This document shows, one piece after another, positions 8,683 to 18,464 of a stretch of DNA of 21,636 nucleotides. The stretch spans positions 1-21,636 of the forward strand of contig MZNV01001801.1 of assembly GCA_002081555.1 (NCBI GenBank), given 5' to 3'. The translations under genes and the position numbers were made by a program. How positions within the stretch are numbered: position 1 is the stretch's first letter; each line of letters begins with the position of its first letter. The stretch is from Protostelium mycophagum (lineage: Eukaryota > Evosea > Variosea > Protosteliida > Protosteliaceae). Under the pieces are notes generated by a model. That model had not been told where the DNA came from, searched no databases, and saw only the letters and a program-made list of their open reading frames with translations.

Positions 8683-10571
8683 GAATTGCAGAAGATCTAA
8701 TGTTGTTGTTGATGATGAAGAGTTTATGAGTGAGCACATTTCATTTTTCTATTCATATTTGACAAGTTTTATAGTTGCACAACAAAGAAAGCAACTGGAG
8801 GAAAAACTCATACCTGTAGCTCCTTATAGAAAGTCCAAACCGAGAGAAGTAGACAACGAATATGCATTTTTAAACGACAAGAATGAATTACGCCCTCTCA
8901 ACATCCCGAAATATTCACAAAGAAATACAGCTTCTAAAGATATGACTGGGTTCCACTCTTACCAACATAAAAAATTAGCAAGAGGACCACAATTGGCTGT
9001 AGTCAGTGCTCTTGCTCCTGTTGAACGTGGAGGTGCAGCTGAAGTCCGAGAATACATAAATGAACCTCAATTGATGAAACATGACATAGGTGTGCCATGT
9101 AACGATCGACTTGTCAATATGAATTTACAGGAAGATACTGATGTGTTCGCTTCTTATGCAACAGCGGCCCGACCATTTAAGAATCAGCGCGAGAGATCAT
9201 CAAACACCACCAACAATATCAATATAGTAGATGATTACACTAAAATGGTTGCAAACCCTAAACTCCCACAAAATGTACAAAATAGCTCAAGGGAGAGAAG
9301 ACGTGTTTCTGGTTTGGCACCAACAGAAACACTTTCGGATTTATCTTTGAGTAGCACAAACAAGTCTAGGAGTTTATTCCATAGAAATGAACAAAAACTA
9401 GAGAAGCATCCCAAGCTGGACGCTATATGTCTAGATGTATCAGAGCACCCAAGAGGGTCCCACGTTGTGAGTCAAAGAGTGATTGATGATTTCTCAGATC
9501 AAACTTACGATGTGGATACTCACGTTGATACATATTGCGAGAGGAAAAGATGCACAAATATCCCTAAAAATCAAACGGTTGATAAATCAAACATGAAGGA
9601 CAATCTTACACCCACTGCTGATATTATATCAGTACCAATACATCGACAGAATAGAAATCTTAATATCAATGGGGTAGTAAAATTAGAAAAAAATGACAGT
9701 GGAATAGTTGATGACTCCGCTCACGCCGTACAACAACAGAAGAGGGAATTTTGCATGAATAAGACGCCAAAAATAGAAGTGCAAAACAATCATAGCACAG
9801 AGTATCCTATAGTCCTTAAACATCAGCAGAGTAGATGTGCCAATCTCAAGAGAATTCCAAGGGTAGAGGGTGAAAATAGCGTCAATGACACAGATCTTGG
9901 TAACTACTCAGTAAATGATACTCTTTGCACACACAGAGGAACAGTCGACAACAATGAGAGGAGATCTGTATCATTTGCACCCACCATCACGTCAGAAAAC
10001 GAGGTCAAAAATGCGTCAGCTAATAGAAATCACGTTGAGATTCAATCTCGGAGTATTTCAGATGCTAAAAATATTGGAATAGAGATAATTTCTCAGAATT
10101 CAAACAGTAGAAATGTGCCGACACCGAAACAGGCTTTAATAGAGAGCCCACAGATACCAGATAATACCATGGAGCCAACAGCTTCTCAGTCAAGGTAAAT
10201 ATTTCTTTCTTTCTTGTATATGTGGCTGAATGATATCAAAGAGCGACAATAGATGTAAGATCCCCTGTGATATCGGAAAAGATGGGAATATGTATATTCT
10301 TAGGGTAGATAAGCTTTCTAGGCATAGCTGGCAAAGAATAAGAGACAATAAACATCATCTTCACAAACAATTGACACAACAAGAAGTTGATCAATGCACT
10401 GCTGCAAAGGACACTGCCATTAATGACTTTGAGAATACAATCACTAGTATTATGAAGGATCAAAAACAGCCGGATTTTGTTGTGGATGCAACAGGTGTTC
10501 AAAGCAACAGCAAACCCAAAATCACACCTATATCATATTACTCAGTTATCCGTCACGAAGAAACTTTCTGA
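8352..10571 (+). CDS. Large hydrophilic protein, possibly virion or tegument; 5' end duplicated, one intron
   Basis: No recognised domain. Copy 1 starts at ATG 8352 (MPLAPRIDFRDKEEVQLYD) but ends within the duplication; the long frame is open from 8510 through copy 2, without its original ATG, to 10194. Translation today may start at ATG 8642, or at a non-ATG codon, for about 520 residues. The first 130 residues look folded; the rest is long, polar and probably disordered, with many Asn, Ser, Arg and Asp. A 49-base intron at 10195-10243 (GTAAAT to GAG) joins the next ORF in frame and adds about 110 residues, ending at TGA 10569-10571. Alternatively these are two genes and the second starts at ATG 10230. 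AATAAATAAATAAA follows at 10619. Its place before another large Pro/Gln-rich gene suggests a structural role (inference). Confidence 0.6.
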
Positions 10572-10618
10572 TGCTTCCTTTGTTAGATTTTATCAATGTA
10601 TGAAGACAGAAATCCGGA

Positions 10619-10632
10619 AATAAATAAATAAA
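10619..10632 (+). terminator. AATAAA polyadenylation-type signal, three overlapping copies
   Basis: AATAAATAAATAAA about 50 bases after the preceding stop. It is the clearest example of a pattern seen after many genes here: 1465, 4260, 13097, 13427, 13744 and 18913 on the plus strand, and just past 21234, 17172, 16841, 14105 and 18929 on the minus strand. Confidence 0.6.
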
Positions 10633-10672
10633 GCTCGCCTTGTTATACATTATTCATCTTTGCAGTACAAAA

Positions 10673-13087
10673 ATGTTCGATTACAGGACAGAACAAGTAG
10701 ATATTGTCCTACAACCACAGGATCTGAGTGTATTGCCCTGGAAATGGTTTTCTGCTGCGATCTTGGATATAGGTACGATTATATGTGACCATGCAGGCTA
10801 CAATTGGATAGTTGTAGAAAACAATATAGGAACTAGGATCTTTCGTGCTACAGATAAGAAAAGAAGAGATAATAATGATTTAGTTGATAATTCTTGTTTG
10901 AGAAGTAAAACTGGACCATGTGCTGATGGTAAATGTGCCTTCGATTATTTTATAGGCCAACATATCGTTGATAACGAGAATGTTTCTTATGTGGCTGCCA
11001 AAAAGGGAGATACTCATAATTGGAAAAGATGGTCTGATATGCTCTCTGATGAGAAGCAAGCTTTGATAGATTATCGTAATCTGCTGACGGTCCCTGAGAC
11101 AACAATGAAATTGGCTGAACAAAACAAACGATACCAGAAGGAGTTGGAGTACTTCATTCAACCAGAAGTATTGAACGACACTAGAACAAATGTTCGAGAC
11201 ACTCAGAAAATAGAGAAAATACGATATCAGCTTCAAGATATAGGGCTTGTGACCAGAGAATCCGACGAACAATATGTCGTATATCAAGATGGATATACTA
11301 TAAAGAAGGGTGTCTTGGATAATCCAGAATCACAGGGTGCCGCAAGAGATGAATGGTATAATATTTATGGATTAAGGATGAGGGTGGTTGATCGTACCGA
11401 TGGTGAAGCTGGCTTAGAATGGAAACATGTGAGAGAGCCTGTAAAAAAAGGAGTCCAAAGGGCATCTTTTGAGAACGATGTTTCGCAGAAAAATCCGCAA
11501 AATATTTTCAGACCATCTTACACCAATAATTCTGAAAGTAACATGGCTCTCAGACAGACACCGCCACCACCAATTTTTCAGCCTCAAGCTAATGTAGACA
11601 ACACCCAGACCTCCGACAACACCCAGACCTCTGATGTGCATCGACCTCAATTTATTGGAATCACACCGATTTGCCAAAGCGTTAATACAGCTCAGACCTC
11701 CAATTCCACCCAAAATTCTACTCCGGCTCAATATTTTCCCACTGGAATATATTCAGGCCTCGGTACAGCTCAACTCAACTCCTCACAGAATCGTGTTCTT
11801 ACACAACCTTACCCTACTAAAGTTTACCCGTCCACTCCCCAAACCCTGCCCATGCCATTAAATTCAAATACCGCTCAAGATCGAGTCAATAGCATAATTA
11901 ATAAGCACCAATTGAACAACGATCAAAGGAATAAACTTGCTGAGATAACAAATACTTTTGGAGCACAGATCCCTAAAGTAGAAAATGCACCTAGAAAGGA
12001 AGTCCACCAGCAAACCGGGAACAACACTACCATTTTAAATGATCAATTGAAGGATGAAGAGATTTGTCAACTCAAAGACACACTTTCGGTTAGGGCAAAA
12101 GAAGCATTGGAGCTTGTCTCAGCAGTAAAGGCAGAGCGCGCTAAGGCTTTAAAGAGTGAAAATAAGATGGTTAGGGCGCTAGAGCAATGTGGAAGGCACT
12201 TGTCTGCAACTCTAGAAACTCTAAACGACAAAAGGACAGGGTTAAATGCAAACATAACCCAGCTAATTCAAGAAATCAAAGAGCAAAAAAACGTATCGCG
12301 TGATGATCAGGCAGCTATTTTACTACATAAGATGATGGAGACAAAAAGGACCTTTGATTCTATGTCAGCAGACAATCCCCGTCGTAGATTTATGGAGACT
12401 AGAATCAGGTCATATCTCAATCAGTATAACAGTATACAAGCACCTGGTTTTTTTGACTTGACCATTCTAGTATTACAAAAATATCTGGCTGAAATAGAGC
12501 CGCAAGCAAATTATGATCAACAGATGCAAGTAGCACAGACATATATGAATCCTCTGCCTTATATACATTCCTCTACCTCTACCCTCTTTTCCACCTCCAT
12601 CCTCGATCCATTTGAACCTATATTGAGATTGGATGAGAAGTTTGACATAGATTGCTATATAGGTTTCCTAGGAAGTGATTTCACATTAGACAAATTCACT
12701 CGTCACATCATCCCAAAAGCTCACGACTTCATTAATAATTGGGAGTAGTTGAAAGAGAACATCTGTAATATCTTTGCAAATATGCCATTTAAGTCTTTGA
12801 AAAAGATCAATGTCAAGAAGGTCTTTGCGGAGCTAAGAATAGTATGGGAATTTAGGAAATACGTAGCTCAAAACCGAATCGAAATTCCAGAATATGCAGT
12901 AACAACCATCAAAAATCTTGCAAAGAAACATTTAGAGTCGATCCCACACATAGAAGAGTGTGATTTGACAGAACTAGCTACAGTAATATCCGAGTCCTAT
13001 GGGTATGCTAGAGATGTTATATCCCGAGTGGAAGATTACCCAGGCAAAAAGGCACTGCATGAACAATCGTTTAGTTCCATGGAGTAA
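10673..13087 (+). CDS. Large coiled-coil, Pro/Gln-rich protein, possibly structural; in-frame TAG at 12746
   Basis: ATG 10673 gives 691 residues to TAG 12746-12748; the same frame then stays open for another 112 codons to TAA 13087. N-terminal part (to about residue 290) looks globular with a Cys cluster (CLRSKTGPCADGKC) and a WKRWSDML motif. Residues about 290-420 form a Pro/Gln/Asn/Thr linker with a repeated DNTQTS unit (11597-11632). Residues about 460-560 are a long coiled coil rich in Lys and Glu. The C-terminal part is globular. The extension may be the ancestral C-terminus cut by a nonsense change, a readthrough product, or a separate gene from ATG 12782. A CTTTGCAG acceptor just before the ATG and a GTATGA about 70 bases upstream suggest a 5' untranslated intron. 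No domain recognised. Confidence 0.7.
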
Positions 13088-13233
13088 ACAAAAAATAAAG
13101 GCTATTATTCAGATTAATGCCATTAAGTAGTTTTGTGTTGCAGTAGATATGCGCGATTTATCTACCATTATTATTTTTGAGGATAAACAGATCTGACAGA
13201 GAGACCTTATCAACTTTCAAAGAGAGTTATAAA

Positions 13234-13428
13234 ATGAATCAACTTGCTTCACCGGTAGAAAACAGTGTTCGTCTCACAAGTCTCCAAAAGTTAGACTTGA
13301 ATGTCACAGCAACAGTGGCACAGATAAATACTTGCAAACTCGAGACCTCACTCCCTGGAATCGACAGAGTGTTCAACGCAGTAGGAGAAGAAATAGAAAG
13401 ACATGCGGCCGCATATAATTCAGATTAA
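13234..13428 (+). CDS. Small protein of unknown function
   Basis: 64 residues from ATG 13234 (MNQLASPVENSVRLTSLQKL), ending at TAA 13426-13428 with AATAAA overlapping the stop. The frame is open and coding-like back to about 13147, so an upstream exon or start is possible; a TTGCAG acceptor at 13135-13140 is nearby. Polar, helical, no Cys cluster. First of two short genes in a row, each followed by AATAAA. Confidence 0.5.
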   Translation: MNQLASPVENSVRLTSLQKLDLNVTATVAQINTCKLETSLPGIDRVFNAVGEEIERHAAAYNSD

Positions 13429-13478
13429 TAAAAATTCGCTCAACATATAAATCGAATGTTGATTCTTTCAAAACTGCT

Positions 13479-13721
13479 ATGAAGAGTGCCAATTTGGTCA
13501 AGAATACTGCGCTTCACTCAGCAAATGATACAATACTAGATATGACCAGTATGCTTATCAATGCTATCAATCAGGAGTTGTGGAAGCCTACAAGCCGGGG
13601 ATATTTTTCACAATGGATAAACTGGCAAAGGGACCCAATCGTGTCATCAGAAACTGCTTTCCGGGATATATATGTGAGTGTAGATAAGATTGTGAAAGAA
13701 AGGATAGCACAAGGACGTTGA
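13479..13721 (+). CDS. Small protein of unknown function
   Basis: 80 residues from ATG 13479 to TGA 13719-13721, with AATAAA about 25 bases on (13744). The frame is open back to 13431 (before it TAA 13428-13430), so the start could be earlier. Helical N-terminal half, then SRGYFSQWINWQRDP. It might once have been joined to the preceding ORF, but separate stops and separate AATAAA signals favour two genes. Confidence 0.55.
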   Translation: MKSANLVKNTALHSANDTILDMTSMLINAINQELWKPTSRGYFSQWINWQRDPIVSSETAFRDIYVSVDKIVKERIAQGR

Positions 13722-13794
13722 CTTGTATAAGACTCCTTATTAAATAAAGAATCAACATGACAATATGATGCCTTTATTTGGAACACAATTGATT

Positions 13795-14080
13795 TTACCA
13801 CATAAACCGCAGAAAATCTATGTTATTCCATATTTGTGTACAGATTCGTTGGTGCCAGTAGCTTTGCTCATAGTTGAATAGCAAGCCACTCTTATACAAA
13901 TTGTAATATATGATCATTATCAATTGTGATGAAACATGGTCCAAAAATATGACTAAAGTGTCCTGTAATCCATAAATAAATCACTTCTTTGCTTATTGAT
14001 ACCTTCGAGAGACAAATGTGTGGTAACAACGCGCATATATATAAGTACAGCCATTGAAATATACAAATTGATGGATTCAT
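13795..14080 (-). CDS. Small hydrophobic protein, splice form uncertain
   Basis: Two readings fit. One starts at ATG 14080 with a hydrophobic N-terminus (MNPSICIFQWLYLYICALL) and, through a 36-base intron at 13897-13862, ends at 13823. The other removes a 40-base intron (GTATCA to TTACAG, about 14009-13970) and ends in an aromatic tail at TAA 13797-13795, just before AATAAA at about 13775. The second has the better 3' end. No family recognised. The gene is convergent with the plus-strand gene ending at 13721 and starts inside the 3' flank of the exonuclease gene. Confidence 0.35.
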
Positions 14081-14104
14081 GTACTTCTTTTATTATAAGT
14101 GCTG

Positions 14105-14908
14105 CTACACTGGGAAGCTGGGTATCACTACACTTCCAGGAAATGAACGATCAACTATTAGCTTGATTGGCACACTTCCTAGATAATCAGGAAACATGTC
14201 CATGTCCAAAATAGATGTTTTATCATCTACTAGAAACCAAAAGAATTGTAATTGTTTCAATATCCAACGTTGGAATTGTTTACACTCTGAGATTTCCCAT
14301 ATTCTACATTTTGATTGATTTACACATGTTGATATGAAGTATGCTGTAGGTCTGTTACAGCACATTAATTGGATTTACACTTGAATAAGGTAATACATGG
14401 GCGGTGTTGAGTGTACTCTACTAAAAGGATTTTTGATCTTGATAACAATGTCTTCTCCAAGTAAACCATCTGGTGTAGCATACAGCCAAGGATGTTGTGC
14501 ATGTTGCCACATATAAGTAGAACTGATTTTTGCTTTCAAGAAAAACTCTGCTATTCTTATGGATATCGGTTCGTAAAAGACACCCCATTTCATGTAGTCG
14601 ATTCCCATGTCAGATAAAAGTGGTGTACATGTTTCAACTCTAACCCCCCTGTGGATATCCAGCATCGTTTTGATGGTTGTAAATCTGTTTTTGTTGAACG
14701 TATCACAACTCATAACCTTGTATGCAGTAGATGCGGTGATGGTTCCAGGCTCATTGACTATCTCATGTCCCTCTTCACTTAGTCTTTTTACGTAAATACA
14801 TGGCATTTTTTGAGTCTTCAGAATTATAATACACTGATTGTGTATGACTTGATCTTTAACACGTATTAAAACTTTTATTAAAAAATATTGCAAAAAACCC
14901 AGAAGCAT
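14105..14908 (-). pseudogene. YqaJ/lambda-type alkaline exonuclease with premature stop
   Basis: PD-(D/E)XK exonuclease of the lambda Exo/YqaJ class, used in viral recombination by single-strand annealing. Residues counted from ATG 14908: ITASTAY at 57-63, WGVFYEPISIRIAEFF at 108-123 (conserved WG and E113), ATPDGLLGED at 144-153 (catalytic Asp147), then IKIKNPF at 156-162, and YYLIQV before the break. Two defects: the catalytic Glu expected before Ile-Lys is Lys157 (AAG for GAG), and TAA 14377-14375 interrupts the strand after YYLIQV where the family has Gln. The frame then continues for 86 codons with family-like sequence (CCNRPTAYFI) to 14105. TATATTTG lies about 21-28 bases upstream of ATG 14908; MPCIY at 14806 is an alternative start. 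Family clear; activity doubtful. Confidence 0.75.
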
Positions 14909-14928
14909 GGCAGCGTGTTGATCATTTA

Positions 14929-14936
14929 CAAATATA
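14929..14936 (-). promoter_or_regulatory. TATA-like box for the exonuclease gene
   Basis: TATATTTG on the minus strand about 21-28 bases before ATG 14908, in the 47-base gap shared with the divergent plus-strand ORF at 14956. A near copy (TATATATTTG) lies before the gene starting at 16756. Confidence 0.4.
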
Positions 14937-14955
14937 GATTGGTATTTAAAATAAA

Positions 14956-15228
14956 ATGAATAGAAACCCCCTTCTTACTCCCTTGGCTGAGGGCAGAAAA
15001 GCAGCTGATTATCAAAATCAGATTTTGAAGACCGCGGATGGTTCAAAGTATATGTCTATAAAATATAAAAATGGATATAGGTGGCAAAGGATCGCAAGGT
15101 CATCTAAGAGAGAGAACATTTGAGAAGAGGAATATATGGATGATTACAAACAAACCTTGTCTGAGCACGTTGCATTTCTTAATAATATAAATACAGACCA
15201 TCGAATGACAATGTCTAGAATTGTTTGA
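14956..15228 (+). pseudogene. In-frame leader ORFs before the protease-like gene, broken by two TGA
   Basis: ATG 14956 opens a 55-residue basic ORF (MNRNPLLTPLAEGRKAADY...) that stops at TGA 15121-15123. The same frame then reads 34 residues with coding character (EEYMDDYKQTLSEH) to TGA 15226-15228 and continues into the protease-like ORF. This may be the N-terminal 100 residues of the same protein, broken by two nonsense codons, or one or two separate micro-genes. No GT-AG pair removes both stops and keeps frame. Confidence 0.4.
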
Positions 15229-15255
15229 CATGCCAATCTAAGCTTAAATAACACT

Positions 15256-16071
15256 ATGTTTTATTTAAGAGATGTTGCCACCAAAGCCCCACCTATAAAT
15301 CATACTGTTTGGGACATAAAAGGAGCAATCAACTACATAGTCCAATTGGTGAATAACTCGTCGAGTACAACATTATGCACTGGCCTATCATTGCAATGGT
15401 TGTTAGCAGTTATAGTAGAGACTCAAAACTTTCCAGCGAGTATTTGTGTTCATGACACCTTAACGCTGAAAATATATAATCAGAAGTGGTATATAGATTC
15501 TTATAAGCTGAATCCGCTATGTAATAGTAACAAATCAATACAATTGATCCCTGTGGTTTTGGAGTTAGAAGATGGTACCTTACATGCAAACCAGATGATT
15601 ATAGATAACAATAATAAGGAGATAGAACTATTCGAACCACATGGTACCCATACAGAATTATATGATATAGATCAACTACATGAGCAATTAACAGTATCTC
15701 TTTTGACAAATATTGGACTTGGTGGATATCAACTTGTAAATGCACAACGAACCTGCGTCATAATTGGAGGTGTACAAAATTCAGAAAGCGATGATTGCCA
15801 CAGACCAGGTGGATTCTGTACAGTATTTAGTCAACTATATACACATTTGAGAATGCTTGCACCCAAGGTCGATTCTTTTAAGGTCGTTGAGGCCATGATT
15901 GGTCTTGGTATGAAGCAACTAAATTGCATTGTGAAGAAGTACGTCAATTGGCAACTCAGTCTATTCAGGCCAGAATTTGCAAGGGCCGTAATATTTGATT
16001 CTTCAGATGAAGCGGTGACATGGCAAGAACAGATCAATAGAGCCCGTGAATATATAAAAAGACATAGATGA
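15256..16071 (+). CDS. Predicted papain-like cysteine protease of the giant-virus FEPHG type
   Basis: 271 residues from ATG 15256. The segment DGTLHANQMIIDNNNKEI (His110) followed by ELFEPHG (residues 125-130), then GGVQ (Gln174), and GGFCTVFSQLY (Cys188) matches the layout of a protein type common in giant viruses, with a His-Ala-Asn block, a Phe-Glu-Pro-His-Gly block and a Gly-Tyr/Phe-Cys block. His and Cys in that order suggest a ULP1/adenain-like cysteine protease fold, which would process virion or host ubiquitin-like substrates; this is inference from motif spacing. The start is uncertain because the same frame is open-with-stops to 14956. Convergent with the minus-strand gene that ends 15 bases on. 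Confidence 0.6.
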   Translation: MFYLRDVATKAPPINHTVWDIKGAINYIVQLVNNSSSTTLCTGLSLQWLLAVIVETQNFPASICVHDTLTLKIYNQKWYIDSYKLNPLCNSNKSIQLIPVVLELEDGTLHANQMIIDNNNKEIELFEPHGTHTELYDIDQLHEQLTVSLLTNIGLGGYQLVNAQRTCVIIGGVQNSESDDCHRPGGFCTVFSQLYTHLRMLAPKVDSFKVVEAMIGLGMKQLNCIVKKYVNWQLSLFRPEFARAVIFDSSDEAVTWQEQINRAREYIKRHR

Positions 16072-16086
16072 AAAATGATTAATGAA

Positions 16087-16756
16087 TTAAAAAAACTTTA
16101 TGGTGATGTTTTTGTCCTGTGAACTCAAGATATACTTTGACTTGATTAATACGGGATAATCAACCGCATTAGTACATCTCGAAAGAAATGTCTCTTGACA
16201 ATCTAGATATTCATAATGCACAAGGTCCGTTGATACAGATTTTTGCTTGTGACATACAGGCAATCTTCGTTTTCTACTTTGTTTTGAATCGGTGCTGATT
16301 ACCAATCTGTAAACCACTCCCTCATAAATAATAATTCCAATAGAGTCCAAAATATCCTCAGAATCTTCCTGATATTGTTGTACTGCTATACTTGGTCTTA
16401 TTTCGCATTTGTGCACATCTATTCGGAAGCCAGACATGTTGATGCTATTTGATATCTTGTCTTTTGATATGAACACAGCTTCTACATTGCTGAAGCTTAA
16501 AATGTTGTGATCGATCAAAAGTTTTTCCAACTTTGCGTGAAGCCATAATTCCTTAACTGTGTCACGTCAGGTTAATATGTCTGATCAACTTACTCCTTGA
16601 TGCAGGATCAAATGGCAACCAACGATATATATTATTGTTGTGATATCCCGAATCTCGACACACAGCCATCTTCAGATATAAATCGTCTCGCAATCTCACG
16701 ATGCTAAGTCCGTGAAAAGTGAATTGATGTAAATTTAGTTGTATGATGCTTGACAT
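16087..16756 (-). CDS. Two-exon protein, weakly KilA-N/Bro-N-like
   Basis: A 37-base intron (16593-16557, GTAAGT to CACAG, phase 1) joins two ORFs in frame; the product is about 210 residues from ATG 16756 to TAA 16087. The first exon (FTFHGLSIVRLRDDLYLKM, then NNIYRWLPFDPASR) followed by a Lys/Leu-rich helix resembles KilA-N or Bro-N domains, DNA-binding modules widespread in large DNA viruses: a short beta pair, an Asp-x-Tyr turn, then an aromatic Trp-Leu. The match is weak. The second exon has basic RKRRLP and KSVSTDLVHYEYLDC stretches. TATATATTTG at 16783-16774 is about 20-27 bases upstream of the ATG. Confidence 0.5.
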
Positions 16757-16840
16757 CGTTGTTATGAATTTCACAAATATATAGTCATTGTTATGATAAC
16801 AAATAGCTGCTTGTGTTGTTGTATCTGTCCGGTTTATTCA

Positions 16841-17116
16841 TTACAAATTTCCTATAATAATCATACTTTCATTCAACAAGACCGGTGATATTGATACGTA
16901 ATCATTCTTTCGGTCGCATTCACATTCTATCAAGTAGTTTATACGTTGCTTATTGTCGTTATTCTCTTCATCTATGACGCTTTGTCGTCTCAACCTCGCC
17001 TCATTGGCAGACATCAGTCTGGTGGATTTGCTGTCCATATCCATAGGTCGACTAGCCAATGGTTTATATGTCTTAGATAATTCTTTGGGTAAGGTGGGAT
17101 GTCTGCGAAGAAACAT
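16841..17116 (-). CDS. Small charged protein of unknown function
   Basis: 91 residues from ATG 17116. N-terminus basic (MFLRRHPTLPKELSKTYK), middle rich in Arg, Asp and Asn (ANEARLRRQSVIDEENND), then a hydrophobic C-terminus. Starts 55 bases after the stop of the upstream gene; AATAAA lies within six bases of its stop. Compactness and the signal support a real gene; no family recognised. Confidence 0.55.
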   Translation of the reverse strand: MFLRRHPTLPKELSKTYKPLASRPMDMDSKSTRLMSANEARLRRQSVIDEENNDNKQRINYLIECECDRKNDYVSISPVLLNESMIIIGNL

Positions 17117-17171
17117 CCTTGTGTGTAAATGGTTTAATACGATAATTTAAAATGCGATTTTTCTTCTATAT

Positions 17172-18087
17172 TTATTGGCACAATTGAGGTTCGAGTCGGT
17201 TGTCATTAGTCTGTACTGCGTCCAAAAGGTTGTAGCGATCGCCTTTGGTATTAACCGCAAACTCTGAGACACCCTTTCCTTCGGTAAATTTGTACTGCGA
17301 TTTGATGAGATTGTAGAATACTATGTGTTTTTTTTGCATCAAGAATCCACTTCTTGGCGTAATCATATGTGTTCAGTACTGGGAAGCATTTTGCCTTTAT
17401 GTCCACTTGAAATGTATTGAATAGTGTCCATTCGTCTAATATAACACCGTCTTTGAAGTCCTTTCCAAATTCATCAATAGAGATAAATTGGGTGTTAATT
17501 CCAGTAAAGAATTCAGAATGATTGTGATGCACCTTAATCAACCCATTCTCCAACTTCACAAAGGATATAAAAATGTGGGTTCTATTTGATCGTTGATCTC
17601 TTAGCCGGTAATGCAACCAGAGCACAGGTGATATCTTTCTTGATCTAAGTGAAGCAATGTGACAAACTAAGGATTGAAGGTCATTTCCGTTTGATGCATC
17701 CGAGATGTAATCTTTTACAGCAAAAGTATTTCGAATAGCTGATGTATATATAGTGTCGTACGCAACTTGCTCTGCAACTTGTTCATCTGACGGACTTTCT
17801 ACAATAAAAGAATCTCCGTCGTTGTCAGTGAACTTAGACATACGTTTCCCTGTGTTATAATCTTGAAATTCAGTTTCTCGAAGTAATGGTACGTTAAAAT
17901 TGGGAGATTCAACAGGATCATGTTTTAAGGGTTGAGTGTCGGATGACTTGACACATCTTTCCAATACATTCGTAGGTAAGATTGCGATGATTTCTTTGCC
18001 TTCGTCCTCCATATCAGCCAGCATAAGATTCAGCATGTTACACTCAAAAGAGCTATCGTATGCACCAAGAAGAGAGTTTCTTGCCAT
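17172..18087 (-). CDS. Two-exon protein of unknown function (about 290 residues)
   Basis: ATG 18087 opens a long ORF. A 43-base intron at 17321-17279 (GTATTC to CGAAG, phase 1) moves it into a second frame that ends at TAA 17174-17172, with AATAAA overlapping the stop. Without splicing the ORF runs on only to 17251 with a poorer tail. A run of eight A in the gene (17335-17328 reversed) first suggested a frameshift, but the intron explains the switch. N-terminal residues are acidic; the centre (SPVLWLHYRLRDQRSNRTH, then IFISFVKLENG) looks like a beta-rich folded domain. An inverted repeat lies 32-54 bases upstream of the start. No family assigned. Confidence 0.6.
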
Positions 18088-18118
18088 TGTGTTGCTCAGT
18101 TAATAAGATACATAGGTC

Positions 18119-18141
18119 TACGCGAAATTATAATTCGCGTA
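18119..18141. promoter_or_regulatory. Inverted repeat around a TATA-like core upstream of the 18087 gene
   Basis: TACGCGAA and its complement TTCGCGTA flank ATTATAA. The element is centred about 43 bases before ATG 18087 on the minus strand, where a core promoter is expected, and it is GC-rich in an AT-rich spacer. It may be an operator-like site or promoter palindrome. The symmetry is seen; the function is inferred. Confidence 0.5.
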
Positions 18142-18212
18142 CTTTGACATATTGAACATGTTGAAGATAACAGACTTTTATGGCAATGAATTTACATAAA
18201 TATGTATACACA

Positions 18213-18464
18213 TCACAATTCCCAACGCAATAACTCATTCATATGTGCTCTGTGTATATATAGACGATCACCAAGTAGTAGTAACCGATCAGTTGGAATC
18301 AAGAGCCGCACGTGTGCAGTATGTCCTTTAAAGGGTCTACTTCTGAAGTTAAATACAAATACATTCTGAGTTGGGTCAAATGGGGTTTTATTATCTATGT
18401 AATAGTGAGAATGGTAGCAATCATGCGAAGAAACGCCAAGAGAATTAAATATTTGGAAGGATAC
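18213..18464 (-). CDS. Possible protein antisense to the 18321 gene
   Basis: 84 residues from ATG 18464 (MRVSFQIFNSLGVSSHDCYH...) to TGA 18213. Composition is protein-like (TPFDPTQNVFVFNFRSRPFK) and it covers the 18213-18320 stretch that the plus-strand gene leaves empty. It overlaps the first 144 bases of the plus ORF at 18321, so one of the two is probably a shadow or is shorter than drawn. No family recognised, no AATAAA downstream. Confidence 0.4.
   Translation of the reverse strand, partial: VSFQIFNSLGVSSHDCYHSHYYIDNKTPFDPTQNVFVFNFRSRPFKGHTAHVRLLIPTDRLLLLGDRLYIHRAHMNELLRWEL
18253..18262 (+). promoter_or_regulatory. TATA-like box for the 18321 gene
   Basis: GTATATATAG about 60 bases before ATG 18321. 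It supports the plus-strand start, but also falls inside the antisense ORF. Confidence 0.35.

Noticed and set aside
10880-11731. Two minus-strand ORFs of 135 and 105 codons inside the large plus-strand gene
   Set aside because: They lie within a 691-codon ORF with coherent coiled-coil and linker composition; antisense openness by chance.
14607-14795. Plus-strand ORF opposite the exonuclease
   Set aside because: It covers conserved YqaJ motifs on the other strand, so it is a shadow.
17278-17340. A +1 frameshift at an A8 run in the 18087-17172 gene, paired with a similar A8 at 20910-20917, as possible programmed slippage
   Set aside because: A 43-base GT-AG intron (17321-17279) gives the frame change and a better tail; at 20.9 kb two introns also work. 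Slippage or indel remains possible only for the second case.
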